This document shows, piece by piece, positions 52,555-61,056 of a stretch of DNA of 64,000 nucleotides. The DNA comes from DATILL01 sp035476575. Lineage in GTDB: Bacteria; Actinomycetota; Actinomycetes; Mycobacteriales; JACQDL01. The translations under genes and the position numbers were made by a program. The notes under the pieces were generated by a model that had not been told where the DNA came from, ran no database searches, and worked only from the letters and a program-made list of their open reading frames with translations. The stretch's first letter is position 1; each line of letters begins with the position of its first letter. The stretch lies in the NCBI GenBank assembly GCA_035476575.1, contig DATILL010000074.1, positions 14,214 to 78,213 of the forward strand, read 5' to 3'.

Positions 52555-53643
52555 TCAGAGGTACCGCTCGCCGTACTGCCGCCCGACGTCCGCGACTAGC
52601 CGCTTGACCTGCTCGGCGTCGGCCCGCGAGCAGATCATGGTGACATCCCTGGTGTGTACGACGATCATGTCGCGCAGCCCGACGGCGGCCACCAGGTGCT
52701 CCGGCTGGTCGCTGACCACGATGTTGCCAGCCGAGTCCAGCAGCGCGGTGGCGGCCCGCACCGCGTTGCCGGCCCCGTCACCGTCCACAATGGACGCCAG
52801 CGCCGGCCAGGAGCCGATGTCCAGCCAGCTCACCGGCAGCTCGACCACGAACACCTGCGCCCCGCCGCGGCCTTGCGCGGCCGGCTCCAGGACGGCGTAG
52901 TCGATGCTGATCTTGGGCAGGGTCGGGTACGTCGCGGCGAGCACGCCGGCCCGGTCCGGGCCGTCCCAGGCCGCCGCGATCCGGGCCAGGCCGGCGTACG
53001 ACTCGGGCAGGTGGGTCTCCAGCTCGGCCAGCACGGTGGCCGCCCGCCAGACGAACATCCCGGAGTTCCAGTAGTACCGGCCACTGTCCACATAGGACCT
53101 CGCGGTCGCGGCGTCCGGCTTCTCGCGAAACGCCGAGACCCGGTAGCCGGCACTGGCCAGCGGCCCGCCACGCTCGATGTAGCCGTAGCCGGTGTGCGGC
53201 GTGGTGGGTACGACGCCCAGCGTCACCAGCCCGTCCTTGTGCTCCTCGGCCAGCCGGAACGCAGTGTCCAGCCGCTCGGCGAAAACCTCGACCGGCTCGA
53301 TCACGTGGTCGGCCGAGACGAACGCCACAACCGCCTCCGGGTCGCGCCGGGCAAGCACCGCGGCCGGCAGGCCGACGGCGTTGGCGGTGTCCCTGCCGCA
53401 CGGCTCGCCGATCACGTTGTCGGCGGCCAGGCCGGGCAGGTTGGCCAGCACGGCGGCACGGTGCGCCTCCGCCGTACAAACGAGGATCTGCCCGGCCGGC
53501 AGCACCGCGGCCAGCCGGTCGAAGGCCAGCCGCAGCAGGCTCCGGCCGCCCGCCAGCTCCAGGAGCTGCTTGGGCCGGGCCGCCCGGGACATCGGCCACA
53601 GCCGGGTGCCCGCGCCACCGGCCATGATCACGCCGTACCGCAC
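52555..53643 (-). CDS. manC: Mannose-1-phosphate guanylyltransferase
   Basis: Makes GDP-mannose from mannose-1-phosphate and GTP, following ManB. The 362-aa protein has the nucleotidyltransferase opening RYGVIMAGGAGTRLWPMSRA with RPKQLLELAGG, then GEPCGRDTANAV, VSADHVI, GYGYIERG and REKPD, and the metal-binding end of the pocket in YYWNSGMFVWRA. No isomerase domain is fused. The GTG start with GAGAAGGG upstream was preferred over ATG 53664. It lies between wbbL and the AlkA-like gene. Together with ManA and ManB it completes the route to GDP-mannose within 16 kb. Confidence 0.95.
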   Translation of the reverse strand: MRYGVIMAGGAGTRLWPMSRAARPKQLLELAGGRSLLRLAFDRLAAVLPAGQILVCTAEAHRAAVLANLPGLAADNVIGEPCGRDTANAVGLPAAVLARRDPEAVVAFVSADHVIEPVEVFAERLDTAFRLAEEHKDGLVTLGVVPTTPHTGYGYIERGGPLASAGYRVSAFREKPDAATARSYVDSGRYYWNSGMFVWRAATVLAELETHLPESYAGLARIAAAWDGPDRAGVLAATYPTLPKISIDYAVLEPAAQGRGGAQVFVVELPVSWLDIGSWPALASIVDGDGAGNAVRAATALLDSAGNIVVSDQPEHLVAAVGLRDMIVVHTRDVTMICSRADAEQVKRLVADVGRQYGERYL

Positions 53644-53728
53644 TAGGTTTCCCTTCTCCCGCATTTCCGCCGCGACCGTCGAGCTGTCGAGGGTGCCCAG
53701 AGGTTAGCTACCCCGACATGTCGATGGG

Positions 53729-54589
53729 TCAGCGGGCGGAGCCAACCTCGGGCACCAGCCGGGCCAGGGCCGCCCGGCCCGCCAGGCCGCCCCGCAGCAC
53801 CAGCCGGAGCGGAAGGTACCGCCAGCCGGGGTACCGGCGGGACAGGTACAGGTAGGCGCTGCGGTGGTGCGCGGCGGCCATCGCGGCCCGGTGACGCCGG
53901 GTGGCGTGCCCACCCTCGTGCGTGACCACGGCGGACGGGACGTAGACGTTCTGCCAGCCAGCCCGGCCGATCCGCTCACCCAGGTCGAGATCCTCGAAGT
54001 ACATAAAGTACGCCGGGTCGAAGCCGCGGACCGCGTCGAACGCCTCCCGCCGCAGCAGCAGGCAGGAGCCGGACAGCCAGCCGACCGGCCCCTCGCTCGG
54101 CGTGCCGCGCTCCTGCCGGTAGGCCCGCGTCCATGGGTTGCCCGGCCACCACCAGCCGCACAGCGCGTGCCCGATGCCCCCGCCGAGCGACGGCAGTGCC
54201 CGCCCCGAAGGGTAGCGCGACCCGTCCGGCCGCAGGATCAGCGGCCCGACCGAGCCGGCCCGGGGCCAGCGGCCGGCCGCGGCCAGCAGGGCGTCCAGCG
54301 CGCCGGGCTCGAAGCTCACGTCCGGGTTGGCGACCAGCACGTACGGCGCGCTGGTAGCGGCGGCGCCGTGGTTGGCGGCCCGGCCGTAGCCGAGGTTTCC
54401 GCCGGTCGGCAGCAGCCGGACGCCGGCCCGGCCGGCAGCCCGCTCCGGCGCGCCATCGGTCGAGCCATTGTCGGCCAGCACCACCTCGTACGGGCTGGCG
54501 GTGGCCTTCTCCAGGGTGTCCAGGAAGTGGTCCAGCATCTCGCCCGGCGAGTACGTCACCACCACGACCGCGACGGTCGGCGACGTCAC
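53729..54589 (-). CDS. wbbL: GT2 glycosyltransferase, WbbL rhamnosyltransferase-like
   Basis: 286-aa inverting transferase, likely adding rhamnose to GlcNAc-PP-decaprenol when building the arabinogalactan linker, by homology of position with Rv3265c. Motifs: VAVVVVTYSPGEMLDHFLDT, VVLADNGSTDGAPERAAG, YVLVANPDVSFEPGALDALL (DxD-like NPDV), GWLSGSCLLLRREAFDAVRG and YFMYFEDLDLGERIGRAGW. It overlaps the upstream GT4 gene by 4 bp. Whether the organism has arabinogalactan is unknown, so the acceptor could be another rhamnose-containing wall polymer. Confidence 0.88.
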   Translation of the reverse strand: MTSPTVAVVVVTYSPGEMLDHFLDTLEKATASPYEVVLADNGSTDGAPERAAGRAGVRLLPTGGNLGYGRAANHGAAATSAPYVLVANPDVSFEPGALDALLAAAGRWPRAGSVGPLILRPDGSRYPSGRALPSLGGGIGHALCGWWWPGNPWTRAYRQERGTPSEGPVGWLSGSCLLLRREAFDAVRGFDPAYFMYFEDLDLGERIGRAGWQNVYVPSAVVTHEGGHATRRHRAAMAAAHHRSAYLYLSRRYPGWRYLPLRLVLRGGLAGRAALARLVPEVGSAR

Positions 54590-55722
54590 CGGCTGGCCGC
54601 TCGGGCGTACGCCGCCAGATGCACCTCGGCGCTGGCGGACCAGGTGAACTCACCCGACCTGACCACCGCAGCCTCGGCCAGCCGGCGCCGCCGGTCCGCG
54701 TCGTCCACCAGCGCGACCAGGCCATCCGCGATCGAGTCGGAGTCGGCCTCGGTGTAGGCGACCGCGTCGCCGCCGACCTCGGGCAACGACAGCCGCGGCG
54801 TGGTGAGCACCGGCGAGCCGCAGGCCATCGCCTCCAGCACTGGCAGCCCGAAGCCTTCGCCGTGGCTGGGGTAGGCCACCACGAGCGCCCCGCCCAGGTA
54901 CCCGGGCAGGTCGGCGAAGCGCAGGTAGCCCGGCCGGAGCACCCGCAGGTGCGACGGGACCTCGGCGATCGCCTGGTCGATGTCGTCGTCCCAGCCGGAG
55001 CCACCGGCCAGGACCAGGGCGGGCGGATCCTCGCGGGCGGCGAAGCCCTTCACCCAGCCGCGCACCAGGGAGGGCACGTTCTTCCGCGGCTCCAGGGTGC
55101 CGAGAAAGGCGATGTACTGCGTGCCGTGCAGGCCGAGCCGGCGCTGCACCCGTTCTTTCTCCACCTCGCTCGGCACATGAAACGCCTCGTGGTCAACGCC
55201 GTGGTAGGCCACGTCGATCAGGGTGGGGTCGGCGGCCAGCACCCGGACCAGCTCGTCCCGGGTGGCCTTGGAAGGGGCTATACAGCGGCTAGCCCGGTGC
55301 AGCGCGTTCTTGATCGCGGAGCGGAAGAACGGACCCTTGACCGTAGTGTGCACCTCGGGCTGGGTGAAGAACGTGACGTCGTGGATCGTCACCACGACCG
55401 GCCGGCCGGGCCGCACCGGCATGGTGTAGTGCGGGCAGTGCAGGACCTGGGCCTCCACCTGCTGGGCCACCACCGGCAGGCCGGCCTGCTCCCAGGCCAG
55501 CCGCGCCGGCCGGTGCGAGATCGCGGTGGGGCCGGGCAGGATCCGGGCGGCCGGCGCCAACCGGCCGTACCGCTCGGCGTCGGCCCGCTGGCAGACAATG
55601 GCCAGGTCGGCGTCTGCCGAGCCCAGCGCGGAGACGAGCCCGTCGACGTAGCGTCCAACTCCGCCGCGATCGGCGGGAACGGCCGTCGCGTCAACGAGGA
55701 CGCGGGGCGCGCGGTCGGACAC
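54586..55722 (-). CDS. GT4 family glycosyltransferase
   Basis: 378-aa retaining transferase with GT-B fold. RVLVDATAVPADRGGVGRYV opens the N-terminal domain. The C-terminal domain has FLGTLEPRKNVPSLVRGWVK and the donor-site ExxxxxxE motif in HGEGFGLPVLEAMACGSPV. TIHDVTFFTQPEVHTTVKGP lies between them. The GTG start has AAGGAG 6 nt upstream, which excludes the ATG 27 bp earlier. The stop overlaps wbbL. The sugar is unknown; mannose is plausible from the GDP-mannose genes nearby. Confidence 0.9.
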   Translation of the reverse strand: MSDRAPRVLVDATAVPADRGGVGRYVDGLVSALGSADADLAIVCQRADAERYGRLAPAARILPGPTAISHRPARLAWEQAGLPVVAQQVEAQVLHCPHYTMPVRPGRPVVVTIHDVTFFTQPEVHTTVKGPFFRSAIKNALHRASRCIAPSKATRDELVRVLAADPTLIDVAYHGVDHEAFHVPSEVEKERVQRRLGLHGTQYIAFLGTLEPRKNVPSLVRGWVKGFAAREDPPALVLAGGSGWDDDIDQAIAEVPSHLRVLRPGYLRFADLPGYLGGALVVAYPSHGEGFGLPVLEAMACGSPVLTTPRLSLPEVGGDAVAYTEADSDSIADGLVALVDDADRRRRLAEAAVVRSGEFTWSASAEVHLAAYARAASR

Positions 55723-55854
55723 GGACACTCCTTGGCTCACTTCTGACAAACGTCAGTTTCCCGTCCTGCTCGGGCAGTTCGCCGCACAGCCTACGCCGCG
55801 CACAGGCGGGCATGTTCCCGCGCCCACGCCGCGTGGCGCGGTCGGGATAGCCGA

Positions 55855-56958
55855 CTACAGATCGTCGTAGAGACGCCACAGAGCGCGGCCGGACGCCGTC
55901 CAACTGAACTCCGCCGCACGTCGCCGGCCCCGCTCGACCAGGCCGGCGCGTAGCTCGCCGTCGTGCACGACCTGGGCCAGCGCCTCGGCCAGGGCCGCGT
56001 GGTCGTCCCGGGGGACGACGAGCGTCGCCCCGCCGCCGACCTCGACCAGCGCTGGCGCGTCCGAGCTGACCACCGGCACCCCGGCCGCCATCGCCTCCAA
56101 CGGCGGCAGCCCGAACCCCTCCGCCCGGCTGGGCGCGGCCAGCACGGTGGCCCGGGACAGCACCACCGCCAGGTCGGCGTCCGGGAGGCGTCCGAGCAGC
56201 CGGACCCGGTCCGGACGCAGGCCGAGCTCGGCCGCCTTGGCGAGCGGGTCGACGCCGCCCCAGCCGGGCTGGCCGACCACGACCAGGGGCAGGTCGGGCG
56301 CCTTGGGTGAGGCGAGCGCGGCGAGCAGCACGTCCAGGCCCTTGCGTGGCTCCAGGGTGGCCAGGCTCAGCAGATAGCCGCCGTCCGGGAGGCGCAGCCG
56401 GACGGCCCGCTCGGCGGCGTCCGGAGGTGGGGTGAGGCCGGCGCTGACGCCCTCGCTGATCACGGCGATCCTGCGGGCGGCGGCCGGGAAGATCGCTGCC
56501 AGCTCGGCGGCCACGGCATGGGTGGGTACGACGATCCGGTCGGCCGCGCGGGCGGCGTACCCGATCGCCCGCTGGTGCCAGGCGACGCCGCGCGGGGTGA
56601 GCGTCCCGGGGTGAGTCCAGGGCACCGTGTCGTGCACGGTCACGACGAGCGGCCGGCCGCTGGCCCGGCGTGGGGCCAGCGGGGTCGGGGCGTGCACGAG
56701 GTCACCGCGCGGGGTCGGGCCGAGGCCGCGCTCCCAGGCGATGACCAGTGCCCGCCTGGGCAGCGGCAGGCGGTGCGGGCCGCCGGCGCTGGGGATCCTC
56801 GCTGCGGCCGGGTCGCGGTGGTACGCCGTCCAGCCGGTGACCGTGCTGCCGGGAGGGGCCGTGGCGGCAAGGGCGGTGGCCAGCTCGCGGGCGTACCGGC
56901 CGGTGCCGCCGGGGACCGGGGCCAGGCACTGCTCGAGCACGATGGCGAGACGGGTCAC
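55855..56958 (-). CDS. GT4 family glycosyltransferase
   Basis: 367-aa GT-B transferase related to its downstream neighbour. It starts RLAIVLEQCLAPVPGGTGRY, with VTVHDTVPWTHPGTLTPRG, LSLATLEPRKGLDVLLAALA, and the donor motif SRAEGFGLPPLEAMAAGVPV. It leads a run GT4-GT4-wbbL-manC-alkA-like on the minus strand, with 132 bp before the next gene. Upstream is array F, so its promoter is probably inside or beside the array. The sugar is unknown. Confidence 0.9.
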   Translation of the reverse strand: MTRLAIVLEQCLAPVPGGTGRYARELATALAATAPPGSTVTGWTAYHRDPAAARIPSAGGPHRLPLPRRALVIAWERGLGPTPRGDLVHAPTPLAPRRASGRPLVVTVHDTVPWTHPGTLTPRGVAWHQRAIGYAARAADRIVVPTHAVAAELAAIFPAAARRIAVISEGVSAGLTPPPDAAERAVRLRLPDGGYLLSLATLEPRKGLDVLLAALASPKAPDLPLVVVGQPGWGGVDPLAKAAELGLRPDRVRLLGRLPDADLAVVLSRATVLAAPSRAEGFGLPPLEAMAAGVPVVSSDAPALVEVGGGATLVVPRDDHAALAEALAQVVHDGELRAGLVERGRRRAAEFSWTASGRALWRLYDDL

Positions 56959-57003
56959 GGCCGGTCACGATAGCCGCCCGACCCACCTCCCCGCCGCCTG
57001 TGT

Positions 57004-57129
57004 GGTCACCTCAACGCCGTGTGGTCACCTATGGGGCGCCGCGGACCACGTGTGGTCACCACAACGCCGAAAGGTGACCACACGGGCGCCGCAGACAACG
57101 ACAGGTCACCACAACGCCGAAAGGTGACC
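57004..57129. repeat. Phased GGTSACC array F (6 heptamers) between divergent genes
   Basis: Heptamers begin at 57004, 57023, 57054, 57073, 57104 and 57123 (19, 31, 19, 31, 19 bp). The central pair forms a perfect 12-bp inverted repeat: CGTGTGGTCACC at 57049-57060 and GGTGACCACACG at 57073-57084, loop ACAACGCCGAAA. The last long linker contains CGCCGCAGACAACGACA, close to array B. It lies between the starts of the GT4 and luciferase-like oxidoreductase genes. Confidence 0.92.
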
Positions 57130-57193
57130 ACACGGGGGGACCGTGGTGACGGGCGAGGTGCTCTGATGGCAGGATCGGCGATGGAGGTGGCCC

Positions 57194-58066
57194 GTGCGTA
57201 TTGGTCTGCAGATTCCTGATTTCACCTGGCCGGGCGGTCCGGCCACGATGGGTGCCGACCTGGCCGCCATCGCCCGGACCGCGGACGAGGCCGGCTTCGA
57301 TCTCCTGGCGGTGATGGACCACCTGTTCCAGATCGGGCCAATCGGGCCGCCAGAGAGGGACATGCTCGAGGCGTACACCACGCTCGGCTTCCTGGCCGCG
57401 CACACCGAGCGGGTCGAGCTGCTCACCCTGGTCACCGGCGTGGTCTACCGGGAGCCCGGACTGCTGGCGAAGATCGTCACGACCCTCGACGTGCTGTCCG
57501 GCGGGCGGGCCTGGCTCGGCATCGGCGCGGCGTGGAACGAGGAGGAGGCGCGCGGGCTGGGCCTGCCGTTCCCGCCGACCGCCGAGCGGTTCGAGCGGCT
57601 GGAGGAGACGCTGCAGATCTGCCTGCAGATGTGGTCGGGCAACGAGGAGCCGTTCGAGGGCAAGCACTACCGGCTTGACCGGCCGCTCAACGTGCCGCAG
57701 GCGCTCAGCCGGCCGCATCCGCCGATCCTGGTCGGCGGCAGCGGGGAGAAGAAGACACTGCGGCTGGTCGCGCAGTACGCGCAGGCCTGCAACCTGTTCC
57801 CCAGCCCAGAGCTGCCGCACAAGCTGGAGGTGCTGCGGGAGCACTGCGTCACGGTCGGCCGGGACTACGACGAGATCGAGAAGACCGCATATTTCGTCTT
57901 CGACGTGGGCGAACGCGGCGAGAAGGTCGCCGAGACGATCGCCAGCCTCACCCGGCTGGCCGGCCTGGGCATCCAGACCGTGATCGGCGGGGTCGCCAAC
58001 GTGCACACCCTGGAACCGGTGAAGATCATCGGCCGCGAGGTCATCCCCGCGGTCAGAGACCTGTAG
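57194..58066 (+). CDS. Luciferase-like, probably F420-dependent oxidoreductase
   Basis: 290-aa TIM-barrel enzyme of the LLM class. It opens MRIGLQIPDFTWPGGPATMG, then FDLLAVMDHLFQIGP, AHTERVELLTLVTGVVYREP, TTLDVLSGGRAWLGIGAAWN and PHPPILVGGSGEKKTLRLVA, a combination common in F420-dependent members. The GTG has GGAGGTGG upstream. F420 is made by genes 6-12 kb away, which supports the cofactor. It stands alone within glycan genes on the other strand. The substrate is not predictable. Confidence 0.9.
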   Translation: MRIGLQIPDFTWPGGPATMGADLAAIARTADEAGFDLLAVMDHLFQIGPIGPPERDMLEAYTTLGFLAAHTERVELLTLVTGVVYREPGLLAKIVTTLDVLSGGRAWLGIGAAWNEEEARGLGLPFPPTAERFERLEETLQICLQMWSGNEEPFEGKHYRLDRPLNVPQALSRPHPPILVGGSGEKKTLRLVAQYAQACNLFPSPELPHKLEVLREHCVTVGRDYDEIEKTAYFVFDVGERGEKVAETIASLTRLAGLGIQTVIGGVANVHTLEPVKIIGREVIPAVRDL

Positions 58067-58109
58067 GCAGGTCCCGTCCGTACGGCGGCGTCCGGCCGGA
58101 CGCCGGCCG

Positions 58110-58910
58110 TCAGCGCCGGCGGAAAACCAGCCGGATGAACGTGTAGTCCAGCCCCATGCGCTGCCAGTGCACCGGCCGGGACTGGTGCTCGGTAGCGAGC
58201 TCGCCCTCAAGATCGAGACCCTTGTCGCTCGCCAAGGTCACTAGGTCCTTGATCTCGGCGGGCGAGAAGATGTGCACCGGCTGGCCGTAGGCAAGGTGGT
58301 CACTCGTGTCCGGCGGGTCCTGGTCGTAGTCGGTGGAGACCACCAGCAGGCCCCCGGGCTTGAGGATCCGGGCCGACTCGGCCAGGAACGGCTCCAGCGG
58401 CACGCCATGCTCGATCACGCTCATGCAGGTCACCGCGTCGAAACGGCCGTCCGGGAAGTCGGTGCCGGTGATGTCGCCATACCGGAACAGCACGCCGTCG
58501 TGCCGCACGTCCGCGCCGAACTCCAGGTTGTTGCCCACCAGGTCGGACAGGCCGTACAGGCGCAGCCACGGCAGCACCGAGGAGTACCGCGCGGCCCCGG
58601 CGTCCAGCACCGAGGCGGCCGGGCCGCACTCCGCGAGCACGACGCTCACCGCGCCGAGGGCGTCCCAGTTCTTCGGCCGGTCGCGGTGCAGCGGCAGCCG
58701 CAGCCGGCGGCACTCGCGCACCGCCGCCTGCCACTCCGCGTGCGTGCGCAGCACGTCGGTCGGCGGCACCGGCTCAGGGCGCGGCCGGCCCTGCGGGTAG
58801 CGGCGCGCCTCAAGAGTGCGCTGGGCAGCCACCCGGGTCCACAGCACGTTCTCGGCCGCCCGCTTGGCGACGGCCAGGACGCGGCCACCGGGGGGTGCGG
58901 CATTCGGCAT
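58110..58910 (-). CDS. Class I SAM-dependent methyltransferase
   Basis: 266-aa methyltransferase. Motif I is SVLDAGAARYSSVLPWLRLY (one Gly short of the usual GxGxG), then FRYGDITGTDFPDGRFDAVT, the CMSVIEHGVPLEPFLAESAR segment and ILKPGGLLVVSTDYDQDPPD. It ends the four-gene glycan operon GT2-GT4-membrane protein-methyltransferase, 8 bp after the membrane protein gene. It probably methylates a sugar in the polymer. Start ATG at MPNAAPP was chosen to avoid overlap with that gene. Confidence 0.87.
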   Translation of the reverse strand: MPNAAPPGGRVLAVAKRAAENVLWTRVAAQRTLEARRYPQGRPRPEPVPPTDVLRTHAEWQAAVRECRRLRLPLHRDRPKNWDALGAVSVVLAECGPAASVLDAGAARYSSVLPWLRLYGLSDLVGNNLEFGADVRHDGVLFRYGDITGTDFPDGRFDAVTCMSVIEHGVPLEPFLAESARILKPGGLLVVSTDYDQDPPDTSDHLAYGQPVHIFSPAEIKDLVTLASDKGLDLEGELATEHQSRPVHWQRMGLDYTFIRLVFRRR

Positions 58911-58918
58911 CGGATCTC

Positions 58919-59908
58919 CTACTCGGTACGGGTACGGCGGGACGCCCAGAAGGCGCCGAAGGCGAAGTCGACCCCGGCCATCACGACGCGGGACACCAAC
59001 GCGACCGCCAGCGCCTGCGGCCGGGCCAGCGCGGCGGCTAGCGCCAGCACCAGCACGGTATCCCGGACGCCGGCGCCGGCCGGGGCCGGGATGAACAGCA
59101 CGCCGAGGCAGTAGGCGAACGCGAACCCACCGACCGCCAGCGGCAGCGTCCTGGCCGCGTCGACGTGGTAGCCGAGCACCAGCAGGTAGCAGTGCAGGCC
59201 GAGCAGCAGCCAGTTCAGCACCTGCCAGCCGGCCGCGCGCACCATGCCACGGACGGTCGGCGCCGCCTCCAGCGGCTGTTGGCGGACCGTCCGGAGCAGC
59301 AGGTTCAGCCCGCTGGTGACGACGCGCGGATGTAGCGCGGCGAGCAGCACCGGCACTGCGAACGCCGTCCACCAGTACCGCCGTAGCGCGCCGGTCGCGC
59401 CCACCGGCAGCAGCGTGAACGCCACCGACAGCCCGACCGCCAGCGACAGCACGATAGCCAGCAGGCCCACGGCGAACGACGACCGGCGCGGCACCCGCAA
59501 CGCGCGGCCGAGCTCGACCTGGGCCAGCATCGGCCACACCGACCCGGGCAGGTACTTGCCGAGCTGGCTGATGAAGAACACCCGGCTGGCCTGGCCGACC
59601 CGCAGCGGCGACCCGAGGTCGGCCAGGATCGCCCGCCAGGCCATCATCGCGGCGAGCATGCCGGCCGCGCCGAGCGGGATCGAGCCGAGCACCGGCAGCC
59701 AGCCCATCTCGCCGAGCGCCCGGCCCACCTCGGCGGCGTGCCGGGCCACGAACAGCGCCCCAAACGCCACCACGGCTACACCGAAGCCGACCTTGGCCCA
59801 CCGGACCGGACCCCAGCGGACCGGGCGCTGGCGGTGCCCCTGGCCGCGGCGCCGGCCTCCGGACGGCGGGGCGGCCATCTCCTCGTCGGTAGTCGCGGCG
59901 TCGGTCAC
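58919..59908 (-). CDS. Lysylphosphatidylglycerol-synthase-like (UPF0104) membrane protein
   Basis: 329-aa protein with about eight transmembrane segments (VGFGVAVVAFGALFVARHAA, SFAVGLLAIVLSLAVGLSVA, LPLAVGGFAFAYCLGVLFIP, DTVLVLALAAALARPQALAV) and the signature FISQLGKYLPGSVWPMLAQV. Proteins of this fold are found beside polyprenyl-linked glycosyltransferases and are suspected to move lipid-linked sugars; no aminoacyl-transferase domain is present. The GTG start overlaps the GT4 stop by 4 bp. Function is inferred from context. Confidence 0.87.
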   Translation of the reverse strand: MTDAATTDEEMAAPPSGGRRRGQGHRQRPVRWGPVRWAKVGFGVAVVAFGALFVARHAAEVGRALGEMGWLPVLGSIPLGAAGMLAAMMAWRAILADLGSPLRVGQASRVFFISQLGKYLPGSVWPMLAQVELGRALRVPRRSSFAVGLLAIVLSLAVGLSVAFTLLPVGATGALRRYWWTAFAVPVLLAALHPRVVTSGLNLLLRTVRQQPLEAAPTVRGMVRAAGWQVLNWLLLGLHCYLLVLGYHVDAARTLPLAVGGFAFAYCLGVLFIPAPAGAGVRDTVLVLALAAALARPQALAVALVSRVVMAGVDFAFGAFWASRRTRTE

Positions 59909-61056
59909 TGCCGCGCCGCCCGCCGCCCGGCCGTACCGCCGACGGTGAGCAGCGCGTCCAGGTAACCGGCCCACTCCGGCGCCGGGTCCACCGGCGGCAC
60001 GCCCGCCCGCAGCTTGGCCGGCATCGCCTCGGCGTAGAACCGGCGCAGCGCCGTGGCCAGCGACGTCACGTCGTCCGGCTCGCACAGCACGCCGTCCACC
60101 CCGTCCCGGACGTCGGCCGCCGCCGTACCGACCCGGGTCGCGATCACCGGCACGCCATGCTCGAAGGCGAGGAAGGTGTTCAGCGACGCGGTGGCGGTGC
60201 GGTAGGGCAGCACCAGCGCGTCCACGTCGACGAACAGGCCGGGGACGTCGGCGCTGTCCACGTAGCCGGGCCGCAGCTCGACCCGATCGGCCAGCCCGAG
60301 CTCGGCGACCAGTGCCTGGGTTGGCTCCGGCCCGCCCCAGAACTCCCCCGCGACCCGCAGCCGCACCTGCTCGGGCACCCCCTCAGGCTCAGCCGCCAGC
60401 GCGCGCAGCAGCACGTCCAGCCCCTTGTACGGCCGGACCAGCCCGAAGAACAGCAGCCGGTGGTGCGGCTCGCCTGGCCCGGCGGAGCCCACCGCGGCGT
60501 CCACGGACGACCGGGACGCGGTTGCCACCAGCAGCGGGGCCATGTGCCGGACGGCGACCGGCCGGTCGGTCAGGCCGCGGGCAATCTCGCCCTGAGCGGC
60601 GGAGTGGGCCAGCACGCCGTCCACGCGGGACAGCACGCCGCGCATCAGCCGGACGTCGACCGCCCGGCGCTCGTGCGGCAGCACGTTGTGGCACTCGGCC
60701 ACGACCCTCGTCCGGCGGTCCCGTCCCAGCCCGGCCAGGATGCCTCGGTACGCCGGCATCTGCACCGGCGTGACCACGACGAGCACCACCAGGTCGTGGC
60801 CGCGCAGCCGCCGGCCGAGCCGGTACCAGGAGTCCGGGCGGCGCCAGGACAGTGCCCGCGCGGTGCCCGGGTACACCGGCAGCTCCGGCTCGCGCACGGT
60901 GAGCTGGCCGGGGTAGAGCAGCCGGGGGTACTGGTGCGACCAAGACTCCAGCCGGACCTGGTGGCCGGCGCGGGCCAGCTCGTGCGCCAGCGCGGTGGTG
61001 TACTGCGCGACCCCGCCCTTGTAGGGGTGCGCCGGCCCGACGACGGCGATGCGCAC
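59905..61056 (-). CDS. GT4 family glycosyltransferase
   Basis: 383-aa GT-B transferase: RIAVVGPAHPYKGGVAQYTT with the nucleotide-sugar loop, VVAECHNVLPHERRAVDVRL, LLFFGLVRPYKGLDVLLRAL and LPYRTATASLNTFLAFEHGV, where the family ExxxxxxE motif is replaced by TASLNTFLAFEHG. The GTG start shares one base with the GT2 stop (TAGTG). It sits between a polyprenyl-phosphate GT2 and a flippase-like protein, so it probably builds a lipid-linked or surface glycan. Confidence 0.88.
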   Translation of the reverse strand: MRIAVVGPAHPYKGGVAQYTTALAHELARAGHQVRLESWSHQYPRLLYPGQLTVREPELPVYPGTARALSWRRPDSWYRLGRRLRGHDLVVLVVVTPVQMPAYRGILAGLGRDRRTRVVAECHNVLPHERRAVDVRLMRGVLSRVDGVLAHSAAQGEIARGLTDRPVAVRHMAPLLVATASRSSVDAAVGSAGPGEPHHRLLFFGLVRPYKGLDVLLRALAAEPEGVPEQVRLRVAGEFWGGPEPTQALVAELGLADRVELRPGYVDSADVPGLFVDVDALVLPYRTATASLNTFLAFEHGVPVIATRVGTAAADVRDGVDGVLCEPDDVTSLATALRRFYAEAMPAKLRAGVPPVDPAPEWAGYLDALLTVGGTAGRRAARQ

